Notes under the pieces: generated by a model
Told to the model about the DNA's origin: nothing
Databases searched by the model: none
What the model saw: the letters and a program-made list of their open reading frames with translations, nothing else
NCBI GenBank assembly: GCA_050299835.1
Contig: JBNKWP010000005.1
Coordinates: 62,001 to 126,000, forward strand
DNA length: 64,000 nt
Reading direction: 5' to 3'
Origin: JAJDOD01 sp050299835
Lineage (GTDB): Bacteria > Pseudomonadota > Alphaproteobacteria > Rhodobacterales > Rhodobacteraceae
Position numbers and translations under genes: made by a program
Shown here: positions 17,787-25,799 of the stretch, piece by piece
How positions within the stretch are numbered: the first letter of the stretch is position 1
Layout of the letters: each line of letters opens with the position of its first letter

Positions 17787-17814
17787 ACCTTACCTGCGCC
17801 CCTCATCCTGTCAA
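17787..17814 (-). promoter_or_regulatory. Sigma-70-type promoter on the minus strand
   Basis: TTGACA (17809-17814), 16-base spacer, TAAGGT (17787-17792), read on the minus strand. The -35 is a perfect consensus. It overlaps a dispersed-repeat remnant (GGAGTATTTTTGACA). Confidence 0.6.
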
Positions 17815-17873
17815 AAATACTCCCGCCGGAGGCTCCTCCCCGTACCACCAGGACAGGTGGCGGAGGGGGGGCA

Positions 17874-18455
17874 ATGACCCGGGCCCTCGTCCTCTTTGCC
17901 CATCCCTGCCCGGAAAGCTTCGGCGCGGCACTCCACACTAAGATCGTGGAGACGCTTACGACACGCGGATGGGAAGTGGATGACTGCGATCTCAACGCCG
18001 AAGGGTTCCAGCCGGTCCTGACCGAAGCCGAACGCCGCGCCTATCACGATGAGCCCGGCAACTGTGGTCCGGTGCAACCCTATGTCGACCGCCTCCGCGC
18101 GGCAGATGCGCTGATCTTCTCCTTCCCGGTCTGGAACTTCGGCTACCCGGCGATCCTCAAGGGTTTCCTTGACCGGGTGTTCCTGCCCGGCGTCTCCTTC
18201 AAGCTGGTCGATGGCAAGGTCACGCCGAACCTCACCCATATCCAAAAACTCGCCGCTATCACCACCTATGGCGGAACGCGGTGGCGGGCCTTCTGCGCGG
18301 GCGATCCACCGCGCAAACATTTCACCCGCGCGATCTGGCATGTGACGCGGCCGGAAAAGATGCGCTACCTCGCGCTCTACGACATGAACCGGGCGACGGA
18401 TGAAAAACGCGCCGCCTTTCTCGACCGGGTCGAGCAGGAAATGCAGGCGCTGTGA
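17874..18455 (+). CDS. Flavodoxin-fold NAD(P)H oxidoreductase (NQO1/MdaB-like)
   Basis: A 193-aa FMN/FAD protein of the Flavodoxin_2 family. Signatures are the start RALVLFAHPCPESFGAALH, DALIFSFPVWNFGYPAILKGFLDRVFLPG and TTYGG, which line the flavin and quinone sites. It would pass two electrons from NAD(P)H to a quinone or similar acceptor. A GGAGGGGG site precedes ATG 17874. A close homologue begins one base after its stop, so the two are likely co-translated and may form a heteromer or act on successive intermediates. Confidence 0.88.
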   Translation: MTRALVLFAHPCPESFGAALHTKIVETLTTRGWEVDDCDLNAEGFQPVLTEAERRAYHDEPGNCGPVQPYVDRLRAADALIFSFPVWNFGYPAILKGFLDRVFLPGVSFKLVDGKVTPNLTHIQKLAAITTYGGTRWRAFCAGDPPRKHFTRAIWHVTRPEKMRYLALYDMNRATDEKRAAFLDRVEQEMQAL

Positions 18456-18456
18456 G

Positions 18457-19053
18457 ATGAAGGCCCTCGTCGTCTATTGCCACCCCAAGGAAGGCAGCTT
18501 CACCTCCGCCATCCGCGACCTCGTGCTGTCCAAGCTGTCCGAGAAAGGCGCGGAGGTGCGCGTCGTCGACCTCTACGCCAACGGTTTCTCACCCGTCCTC
18601 TCGGGCGCGGAACTCGACTGCTACGAGGACGCGAACGAGAATACCAAGGCCGTAGCCGAAGACGTCGCCAACCTCAAATGGTGTGACACGCTGATCTTCG
18701 TCTACCCGACATGGTGGTACGGGTTGCCCGCGATCCTCAAGGGCTGGCTCGACCGTGTCTTCCTGCCGGAGACCGCGTTCCTGATGCCAACGCCCGAACG
18801 CCGTACCATTGCGCGCGGATTGTCGCACATCACCCGCCTCGGCGTCTTCACCACCTGCGGCGCGTCGCGCTGGCTGACCCTCTTCGTCGGCGCGCCGGGT
18901 AAGCGCACCCTCTTCCGGGGTGTCGGCCTTCTCTGCGCCAAGCAGCTGAAGACCGCCTTCGCCGCCCATTACCTCATGGACGCCTCAACCCCGGAAAGCC
19001 GCAAGGCGCATCTTGACCGGGTGGCGCGCAGGATGGATCGTTTTCTCTCATGA
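18457..19053 (+). CDS. Flavodoxin-fold NAD(P)H oxidoreductase, second copy
   Basis: A 198-aa homologue of the preceding protein: MKALVVYCHPKEGSF, CDTLIFVYPTWWYGLPAILKGWLDRVFLPE and TTCGASRW match the Flavodoxin_2 pattern, with WW in place of WN in the flavin loop. ATG 18457 follows the previous stop by one base, and the next gene starts inside its own stop codon (ATGA), so the run 17874-20773 is one tightly packed operon. The specific acceptor is not known. Tandem paralogues suggest two related reductions or a heterodimer. Confidence 0.88.
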   Translation: MKALVVYCHPKEGSFTSAIRDLVLSKLSEKGAEVRVVDLYANGFSPVLSGAELDCYEDANENTKAVAEDVANLKWCDTLIFVYPTWWYGLPAILKGWLDRVFLPETAFLMPTPERRTIARGLSHITRLGVFTTCGASRWLTLFVGAPGKRTLFRGVGLLCAKQLKTAFAAHYLMDASTPESRKAHLDRVARRMDRFLS

Positions 19054-19985
19054 CAGATACGCATATCCCCGTCCTCGACTGGTCCCGCTTCACCAGCGGA
19101 GCCGACCGCGACGCATTCGTCGCCGATCTCTCCGCCGCCTGCCGCGATACCGGGTTTTTCCTTGTGACCGGCCACGGCATCCCGCAAAGCCTGATCGACG
19201 ACACGCTCGCCGTTGCCGACCGCTTCTTCGCCCTGCCAGTGAAGGAGAAAGCCAAGCTCGACATCCGCACCATCGGCGCGAACCGGGGCTGGTCCGGGCC
19301 GGGCACGGAAAACCTCGACGACAGCCAGCCCGAACAGGTCGACCGGAAGGAAGCCTTCAACACCGGCCTTGAATTCGCGCCCGACGATCCGCGACTGACG
19401 ACCCAGCCCTTCCGGGGCATGAACGCCTGGCCCGACGTGCCCGGCTTCCGCGACACGGTCATGGCCTATTTCGAGGCGGTCCACGCGCTCGGCACCGACC
19501 TGCACCGTGCCATCGCCCTCGATCTCGGCCTGCCCGAGCATTACTTCGCGCCCTATCTCGACGAACCGCTGGCCACGCTCCGACTGCTCCGCTACCCCGG
19601 AAGCGACGGCACCCAAGGCATCGGCGCGGGCGCCCATACCGATTACGGCTCGATCACCGTGCTTTACAGCGATGGCGAACCCGGCCTTCAGGTGAAGCCG
19701 CGCGGCAAGGACTGGATCGACGTGCCGCTGGTGCCCGGAGCCTTCGTCATCAACATCGCCGACTGCCTGATGCGCTGGACCAACGACATCTACGTCTCCA
19801 CCCCGCATCGCGTGCTGATCCCGAAGAACCCGCGCCGCTCCATCGCCTTCTTCCTCGACCCCAACCCCGACGCGGTGATCGAGGCGCTTCCGGGCACGGG
19901 CGAGGCGAAATACCCACCCGTCACCGGCGCGGAGTATCTCAAGATGCGCCTCGACGCGACCTATACGGAGAAGATCACCGCATGA
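19050..19985 (+). CDS. 2-oxoglutarate/Fe(II)-dependent oxygenase (IPNS-like)
   Basis: A 311-aa protein of the isopenicillin N synthase superfamily. The N-terminal DIOX_N part (IPVLDWSRF, DTGFFLVTGHGIP) and the C-terminal 2OG-Fe(II) domain are clear. Iron ligands are H196 and D198 in GAHTDYGS and H253 in TPHRV; R263 in PRRSIAFF would bind 2-oxoglutarate. It should hydroxylate or demethylate a small molecule. Context with an N-heterocycle importer and hydrolases recalls thymine-hydroxylase-like chemistry, but this is inference. It overlaps both neighbours by four bases. Confidence 0.9.
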   Translation: MTDTHIPVLDWSRFTSGADRDAFVADLSAACRDTGFFLVTGHGIPQSLIDDTLAVADRFFALPVKEKAKLDIRTIGANRGWSGPGTENLDDSQPEQVDRKEAFNTGLEFAPDDPRLTTQPFRGMNAWPDVPGFRDTVMAYFEAVHALGTDLHRAIALDLGLPEHYFAPYLDEPLATLRLLRYPGSDGTQGIGAGAHTDYGSITVLYSDGEPGLQVKPRGKDWIDVPLVPGAFVINIADCLMRWTNDIYVSTPHRVLIPKNPRRSIAFFLDPNPDAVIEALPGTGEAKYPPVTGAEYLKMRLDATYTEKITA

Positions 19986-20773
19986 GACGTTTTGACTGGG
20001 CCGAGTACCGCGCTTCGGAATATTCCGATATCGACCCTGAAAAGGTCATCGCCATCCTGCCCACGGCTGCCATCGAACAGCACGGGCCGCACCTGCCGGT
20101 TGGCGTCGATACGATGATCGCCGAAGGCATGCTGGACGAGCTTCGCGCCAACTGCCCGGACGATCTGGATATCCGCATCCTGCCTGTTCAGGCCATCGGC
20201 AAATCGAACGAGCACCTCTTCGCGAAAGGCACACTGACCCTCACGGCAGAAAACGCATTGCGCATCTGGAAGGAAATCGGCCTCTCCGTCGCCCGCGCCG
20301 GTATCCGCAAACTCGTCATCGTCAACAGCCACGGCGGCAATCTCGACCTGATCTCGATCCTCGCGCGTGAGTTGCGCGTCGATGCCGGCATGTTCGCGGT
20401 GAAATGCCAGTGGGGCAATTTCGGTGCGCCGGAGGGGCTGTTCTCCGAAAACGAGATCAGCTTCGGCATCCACGGCGGCGACCGGGAAACCTCCCTGATG
20501 CTGCACTTCCGGCCCGAACTCGTGGACATGGAGAAGGCAGAAAATTTCGTCTCGACCGCCGAATCATCAACAATCCAACCCATCGGCCCCGTGTCTTATG
20601 GCTGGATCGCCTCGGACCTGAACCCTTTGGGTGCCGTTGGGGAAGCCAACCTTGCCACTGCCGAAAAGGGCAAAAAGGCAGCAAAACATCAGATATCGGG
20701 CTTTATCGACCTGTTGAAGGCCGTTCGCGATCGCCCTATAGGCGAGTTTGCGCCCACAATTCGGGCAGACTGA
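19982..20773 (+). CDS. Creatininase-family hydrolase
   Basis: A 263-aa binuclear-metal amidohydrolase of the creatininase family. Metal and catalytic positions are visible: E32 and H34 in EQHGPHLPVG, D43 in VDT, H117 in NSHGGN, and E169 in HGGDRET. Family members open cyclic amides such as creatinine or remove formyl groups from formamido-pyrimidines. The start overlaps the oxygenase stop by four bases. As the last gene of the operon it probably performs ring opening or deformylation of the oxidised substrate; the exact substrate is unknown. Confidence 0.9.
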   Translation: MRRFDWAEYRASEYSDIDPEKVIAILPTAAIEQHGPHLPVGVDTMIAEGMLDELRANCPDDLDIRILPVQAIGKSNEHLFAKGTLTLTAENALRIWKEIGLSVARAGIRKLVIVNSHGGNLDLISILARELRVDAGMFAVKCQWGNFGAPEGLFSENEISFGIHGGDRETSLMLHFRPELVDMEKAENFVSTAESSTIQPIGPVSYGWIASDLNPLGAVGEANLATAEKGKKAAKHQISGFIDLLKAVRDRPIGEFAPTIRAD

Positions 20774-20792
20774 ATTGCTTTGCAACAGTTTG

Positions 20793-20824
20793 TTGACAAT
20801 CGGGTCCCAGATAGTCCCTATAAT
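20793..20824 (+). promoter_or_regulatory. Promoter-like sequence before the sulfite dehydrogenase locus
   Basis: A perfect TTGACA (20793-20798) and a perfect TATAAT (20819-20824) are separated by 20 bases, longer than the optimal 17. The long spacer suggests activation by a regulator or DNA bending. It lies between the creatininase gene and the small membrane protein gene. Confidence 0.45.
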
Positions 20825-20868
20825 TCCCCAACGGAGAAGTCCGGGAGGAGCGAGGTCAACTCGCTGGG

Positions 20869-21051
20869 ATGATGATGGCACTTGGGGCAGTATTTTTCAG
20901 CCTACCTATGGCGTTTTTGACGGCGTTTTACGGCGTGGCAGCACAGGGCGTATCTGCGCCTCAGGGCCTGTTGATCTATGCCACGATGGGCACGGCGATC
21001 CTGCTGTCTTTCACCTTGCTCCACGGGTTGAGAATCGACGACTTCCGATAA
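20869..21051 (+). CDS. Small hypothetical membrane protein
   Basis: A 60-aa product with two hydrophobic helices (about 4-26 and 32-53) and the C-terminus LRIDDFR. Three consecutive ATG codons offer starts; GGGAGGAG lies rather far upstream. It is placed 45 bases after a promoter-like sequence and about 300 bases before soeA. No family was recognised. It could be a small membrane partner of the sulfite dehydrogenase locus or not a gene at all. Confidence 0.4.
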   Translation: MMMALGAVFFSLPMAFLTAFYGVAAQGVSAPQGLLIYATMGTAILLSFTLLHGLRIDDFR

Positions 21052-21357
21052 TGTGATGTCTTCGTCCCTTTGAGGGACTCTCAACGGTTGTTCCCAATTC
21101 GCATTGCGGCAATTCCCAATCGGAATTCGGTCGATACCCGTCTGGATCGGGTGGCCGCAAGCGCATCCCTATCGCCCAGCCATTCCATTGAATCGCAACA
21201 GGATCTCGGGGCCTGGGCTGGCGAACGGGCGGCCTTCTCCGACTGCCCCGACGCTGGACCCAACAGTAACCCGGGATTGGTCCTGAAACCTCGCACACAC
21301 GGCTCGCATTCTGTCCGAATTCCGATCATAACAATTGAAACGGGAAGCACAGATGAC
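21052..21357 (+). other. Long leader region before soeA
   Basis: This 306-base stretch between the small membrane gene and soeA contains two short hairpins: GTCCC-tttga-GGGAC (21064-21078) and AATTCC-caatc-GGAATT (21111-21127). The soeA frame is open across it without an ATG, and its translation there has no family likeness. No known riboswitch was recognised. It may be a structured 5' leader. Confidence 0.4.
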
Positions 21358-24183
21358 ATGAACGCAGTCCTGGACACATCGCCAAAGGTTTCGGACGAGG
21401 TTCGAAAGACCACCTGCTACATGTGCGCCTGCCGCTGCGGCATCAACGTCCACCTGAAGAACGGCAAGGTCGCCTATATCGAAGGCAATCGCGACCACCC
21501 GGTGAACAAGGGCGTGCTCTGTGCCAAGGGATCCTCGGGTATCATGCAGCACCTCTCGCCTGCCCGACTGCGTGCGCCCATGAAGCGCGTGGGCCCGCGC
21601 GGCTCCGGCGAGTTCGAGGAGATCAGCTGGGAAGAGGCGCTGGAAACCGCCACCTCCTGGCTTAAACCGCTGCGCGAAACCGACCAGTCGAAATTCGCCT
21701 TCTTTACCGGGCGTGACCAATCGCAATCCTTCACCAGCTATTGGGCGCAGTCCTTCGGCACGCCCAATTACGCGGCGCATGGCGGCTTCTGTTCGGTCAA
21801 CATGGCCGCCGCAGGTATCTACACGATGGGCGGGTCCTTCTGGGAATTCGGCCAGCCCGACTGGGACCGCACGAAACTTTTCATGATCTTCGGCGTGGCG
21901 GAGGATCACGACAGCAACCCGATCAAGATGGGCATCGGCAAGCTTAAGGCGCGCGGCGCGAAGGTGATCGGCGTCAACCCGGTCCGCACCGGCTACAATG
22001 CCGTGGCCGACGACTGGGTCGGCATCACGCCCGGCACCGACGGCCTCTTCATTCTGTCGCTCGTCCACTGCCTGATGAAGGCGGGCAAAATCGACCTCGA
22101 CTACCTCGCCCGCTTCACCGACGCGCCCTGCCTGGTGAACAGCGACGAGAAATCAGACGAACACGGCCTGATCCTGAAGGACGAAGCGGGTAAGGCCCTC
22201 GTCATCGACCGCAAGACCGGCAAGCCCGCGCCCTTCGATCAGCCCGGCGTTCAGCCGGATCTGTCGGCCACCTACCGCCACGCCGGCATCACCCACCGCC
22301 CGGTCCTGCACCACATGGCGGAGCTTTACCTGAGCGACACCTACGCCCCCGAAACGGTCGCCCCCAAGACCGGCATCGAAGCGAACCGCATCCGCGCCAT
22401 CGCCGCCGAACTCGCCCGCGTGGCCTTCGACGAGGCCATCGAACTGGACCGTGAATGGACCGACTTCCGGGGCGAGACCCATGCGAAAATGATCGGCCGC
22501 CCCGTCTCCTTCCACGCCATGCGCGGCATCTCCGCCCATTCCAACGGCTTCCAGACCTGCCGCGCCCTGCACCTGTTGCAGATCATCCTCGGCAGCGTCG
22601 AAACCCCAGGTGGGTTCCGCTTCAAACCGCCCTATCCCAAGCCCTATTGGGCGCACCCCAAACCCCACGCGCGGCCACAACCCGGCCAGCCTCTGGACGG
22701 CCCGCATCTGGGCTTCATCCACGGCCCCGACGACCTGCTGACCCATCACGATAGCCCCACGATCAACGACCCGACCACGCCGCGCCGCATCGACAAGGCC
22801 TTTTCCTGGGAAAACCCGCTCAGCTCGCACGGGCTGATGCACATGCTGATCTCCAATGCGCACGCTGGCGATCCCTACCGGATCGACACCATGATGCTCT
22901 ACATGGCGAACATGGCGTGGAACTCGTCGATGAATACCAGCGCCGTCATGGAGATGCTGACCGACAAAGACGAAAGCGGCGAATACGTCATCCCCCGGAT
23001 CATCTACTCCGACGCCTACTCGTCAGAAATGGTCGCCTATGCCGACCTGATCCTCCCCGACACCACCTATCTCGAACGCCACGACTGCATCTCGCTTCTC
23101 GACCGCCCGATCTGCGAAGCCGAGGCCGCCGCAGACGCAATCCGCTGGCCGGTGGTCGAACCCGACCGCGACGTGAGGGGTTTCCAGTCCGTCCTCTGCG
23201 ACCTCGGCCACCGCCTCGGCCTCCCCGGCTTCGTCAACGAAGATGGCAGCGCGCAATACGAAGACTACGCCCATTACATCCAGACCCACGAACGCAAACC
23301 GGGCGTCGGCCCGCTGGCAGGCTGGCGCGGCAAGGGCGAGGATCACGGACGCGGCCCGGCAAATCCCAACCAGATCGAGAAATACATCGAACAGGGGAGC
23401 TTCTGGATCAGCCACATCCCGGACGAGGCCCAGTTCTACAAACCGTGGAACATGGCCTATCAGAACTGGGCGGTCGATCTGGGCCTCTTCGACCAGCCAA
23501 CCCCCTATCTCTTCACTCTCTGGTGCGAGCCCCTCCGCCGCTTCCAGCTTGCCGCCGAAGGCAAACACCGCCTCTCCCCGCCCGAGCATCTCAAGGCCCG
23601 CTACGCCGAGACCATGAACCCGCTGCCCATCTGGTACCCGCCATTTTCCGACGCCGACGAAGGCTTTGATGTGCACGCCCTCACCCAGCGCCCGATGGCG
23701 ATGTATCACTCCTGGGGCTCGCAGAACGCGTGGCTGAGGCAAATCCACGGCCGCAACCCGCTCTATGTGCCGACGAAGATCTGGGAGGCGAACGGATTCA
23801 CGGAAGGCGACTGGGCCAAGGTGACCTCCCCCCACGGCGAAATCACCGTGCCCGTCGCCCACATGGCCGCACTGAACGAAAACACCGTGTGGACCTGGAA
23901 CGCCATCGGCAAGCGCAAGGGTGCCTGGGCACTCGACCCCGACGCGCCAGAGGCCACCAAAGGGTTCCTCCTCAACCACATCATCCACGAACTCCTGCCA
24001 CCCAAGGGCGACGGCCTGCGCTGGTCCAACTCCGACCCGATCACCGGGCAGGCGGCGTGGTTCGACCTGCGCGTGAAGGTCGAGAAAACCGCCGCGCCGG
24101 ACGAGTCCAGGCCGTCGCACCCACCGCAGAAGAGCCCGGTTGGTACCGGCCCTGACACCGTCAAACAAAAAATCGCGCCATGA
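21358..24183 (+). CDS. soeA: Sulfite dehydrogenase molybdopterin subunit SoeA
   Basis: A 941-aa molybdopterin oxidoreductase of the PsrA/PhsA/SoeA branch. A [4Fe-4S] site is formed by C20, C23, C27 and C55 (C-Y-M-C-A-C-R-C ... GVLCAKG). C145 in GGFCSVN is a candidate Mo ligand. No Tat signal is present, as expected for SoeA, which faces the cytoplasm and oxidises sulfite to sulfate, passing electrons through SoeB and SoeC to quinone. The downstream ferredoxin-like and NrfD/DmsC-like genes complete the complex. ATG 21358 is chosen because the upstream frame lacks homology. Another complex iron-sulfur molybdoenzyme cannot be excluded. Confidence 0.82.
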   Translation: MNAVLDTSPKVSDEVRKTTCYMCACRCGINVHLKNGKVAYIEGNRDHPVNKGVLCAKGSSGIMQHLSPARLRAPMKRVGPRGSGEFEEISWEEALETATSWLKPLRETDQSKFAFFTGRDQSQSFTSYWAQSFGTPNYAAHGGFCSVNMAAAGIYTMGGSFWEFGQPDWDRTKLFMIFGVAEDHDSNPIKMGIGKLKARGAKVIGVNPVRTGYNAVADDWVGITPGTDGLFILSLVHCLMKAGKIDLDYLARFTDAPCLVNSDEKSDEHGLILKDEAGKALVIDRKTGKPAPFDQPGVQPDLSATYRHAGITHRPVLHHMAELYLSDTYAPETVAPKTGIEANRIRAIAAELARVAFDEAIELDREWTDFRGETHAKMIGRPVSFHAMRGISAHSNGFQTCRALHLLQIILGSVETPGGFRFKPPYPKPYWAHPKPHARPQPGQPLDGPHLGFIHGPDDLLTHHDSPTINDPTTPRRIDKAFSWENPLSSHGLMHMLISNAHAGDPYRIDTMMLYMANMAWNSSMNTSAVMEMLTDKDESGEYVIPRIIYSDAYSSEMVAYADLILPDTTYLERHDCISLLDRPICEAEAAADAIRWPVVEPDRDVRGFQSVLCDLGHRLGLPGFVNEDGSAQYEDYAHYIQTHERKPGVGPLAGWRGKGEDHGRGPANPNQIEKYIEQGSFWISHIPDEAQFYKPWNMAYQNWAVDLGLFDQPTPYLFTLWCEPLRRFQLAAEGKHRLSPPEHLKARYAETMNPLPIWYPPFSDADEGFDVHALTQRPMAMYHSWGSQNAWLRQIHGRNPLYVPTKIWEANGFTEGDWAKVTSPHGEITVPVAHMAALNENTVWTWNAIGKRKGAWALDPDAPEATKGFLLNHIIHELLPPKGDGLRWSNSDPITGQAAWFDLRVKVEKTAAPDESRPSHPPQKSPVGTGPDTVKQKIAP

Positions 24184-24252
24184 AACACAGATCGGCCCAA
24201 ATACCGCCATTCCGTGGGATAGACTGCATCAGGCTCCCGGCAGGAGACGTCC

Positions 24253-24831
24253 ATGCTCAAGTGGTTCAGAAAGCCCCAGAAAAACGATGCCCCCGATTAC
24301 GACGGGGAAGGCGTCTGGTACCATTGCGGCAATTGCGACGCCCGGCATGCGATCGACGAAACGCCGGAATACCGCAACCTGATCGAAGACCTCTGCACCA
24401 CGGTCTCAGATTCCTCCCGGGAGCTTTACGAGCGCCTTGGGATCGGCTCCGGCGATGGCCGCTGGGACGTTCTGCCCGACGAGGGTCTCTTCAAATTCAC
24501 CACCGCCGAGGGTCGGTCGGCGATAGCAGAATATGGCGTGGTCGGATCGTGGAACGACCAGACCCACAGCTGGCTCTGGACCTGGGCCATGCCGGAGGAC
24601 TGGCTGACCCCGGCCTCCCGACGCGTCTGCGAAACCCTCAAGGCGCGCGCCGACACCGAAAAGGACTGGGAACCGGTCCAATGGGGCACGCTCTTCGTCA
24701 ACGAACACGAGGCCTGGCACCTGACCAACCTTGCAGCCTGGGTCAACAACATGCCGATGGTCTACCGCGCCAAGGTCAACGACCTGAACTGGCACTACTT
24801 CGCCATCGCCGAACCGCGATGGACGAACTGA
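24253..24831 (+). CDS. DUF6882-like protein inside the soe operon
   Basis: A 192-aa soluble protein. Near the start is H-C-G-N-C-D (residues about 24-29), a possible metal- or redox-active CxxC. The centre contains SWNDQTHSWLWTWAMP, which resembles the S.....WLW.WA.P core of DUF6882 proteins. The function is unknown. AGGAGA precedes ATG 24253, 69 bases after soeA. Its place between soeA and soeB on the same strand suggests an accessory role in the complex, or a recent insertion. Confidence 0.65.
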   Translation: MLKWFRKPQKNDAPDYDGEGVWYHCGNCDARHAIDETPEYRNLIEDLCTTVSDSSRELYERLGIGSGDGRWDVLPDEGLFKFTTAEGRSAIAEYGVVGSWNDQTHSWLWTWAMPEDWLTPASRRVCETLKARADTEKDWEPVQWGTLFVNEHEAWHLTNLAAWVNNMPMVYRAKVNDLNWHYFAIAEPRWTN

Positions 24832-24931
24832 CCGGAAACGCTGGCCCACTTCATCTTGTCCCAAATACGCCCGCCGGAGGCGGCAGAATTTCCCCAAATT
24901 CTGCCCGCGAACAAACACCGCGAGCGCACGC

Positions 24932-25684
24932 ATGACCACGCTTCCGACCCATACCGAGAAAACCCTCGGCCTCGTCGTCGATCTCGACACCTGCGTCGGC
25001 TGCCACGCCTGCGTCACCGCCTGCAAGGGCTGGAACACCGAGAATTACGGCGCGCCGCTCGCCGACACGGACGCCTACGGGGCCGAACCCGTCGGCAGCT
25101 TCCTCAACCGCGTCCACTCCTACGAGGTTCAGCCGGAAACCGGCCCGGCCCAACTATTCCACTTCCCCAAATCCTGCCTTCACTGCGCCGACGCCCCCTG
25201 CGTCACCGTCTGCCCCACGGGCGCCAGCTACAAGCGCATGGAAGACGGCATCGTGCTGGTGAACGAGAGCGACTGTATCGGCTGCGGCCTCTGCGCCTGG
25301 GCCTGCCCCTATGGTGCGCGGGAGATGGACCCCGCCGAGCAGGTGATGAAGAAATGCACCCTCTGCGTCGATCGCATCTATAACGAGAACCTCGCTGAGG
25401 AAGACCGCCAGCCTGCCTGCGTGCGCACCTGCCCGGCCGGTGCCCGCCATTTCGGGGACCTTTCCGACCCCGACAGCGACGTCTCCAAACTCGTGATGGA
25501 GCGGGGCGGGATGGAACTGATGCCCGAACAGGGCACCTCGCCTGTCAACCGCTACCTGCCGCCCCGCCCGCGCGATGCCGCTCCCGAATTCGACGTGCTG
25601 GCCCCCTATCTCGCACCCGTCGCCGAAGAACCCACCGGTTTCCTGGGCTGGCTCGACCGCACGCTCGAAGGGTTGGGACGATGA
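24932..25684 (+). CDS. soeB: Sulfite dehydrogenase iron-sulfur subunit SoeB
   Basis: A 250-aa ferredoxin-like electron-transfer subunit with four Cys clusters: CVGCHACVTAC, CLHCADAPCVTVCP, CIGCGLCAWACP and CTLC...CVRTCP. This is the DmsB/PsrB/SoeB layout that carries four [4Fe-4S] centres between the molybdenum subunit and the membrane anchor. The first 10 residues are polar, with no signal peptide, so it is cytoplasmic. A partial dispersed repeat (AAATACGCCCGCCGGAGG) lies in the 100 bases before it. Its stop codon is inside a hairpin. Confidence 0.88.
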   Translation: MTTLPTHTEKTLGLVVDLDTCVGCHACVTACKGWNTENYGAPLADTDAYGAEPVGSFLNRVHSYEVQPETGPAQLFHFPKSCLHCADAPCVTVCPTGASYKRMEDGIVLVNESDCIGCGLCAWACPYGAREMDPAEQVMKKCTLCVDRIYNENLAEEDRQPACVRTCPAGARHFGDLSDPDSDVSKLVMERGGMELMPEQGTSPVNRYLPPRPRDAAPEFDVLAPYLAPVAEEPTGFLGWLDRTLEGLGR

Positions 25685-25728
25685 CGAACTTTGACGCAGA
25701 GTTCGTCATGGAATTCGTCGCGAATTCC
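25681..25728 (+). promoter_or_regulatory. Two adjacent hairpins between soeB and soeC
   Basis: Stem 1, ATGACGAACT / AGTTCGTCAT (25681-25690 with 25700-25709), is a perfect 10 bp and includes the soeB stop codon. Stem 2, GGAATTCG-tcg-CGAATTCC (25710-25728), is a perfect 8 bp and follows immediately. No T-run follows. They may set RNA processing or the subunit ratio. Confidence 0.6.
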
Positions 25729-25799
25729 GCCTGCCCGGGAAAAATGCGCCATTATTCTATGCCTTCTCCGCGTCGGAGAATGCCCGCGCGGAGGCGCTG

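Noticed and set aside
17563..17877. A 104-codon plus-strand ORF over the intergenic region
   Set aside because: It consists of dispersed repeat and terminator sequence and has no family likeness; the sequence is better explained as a repeat plus a minus-strand RNA unit.
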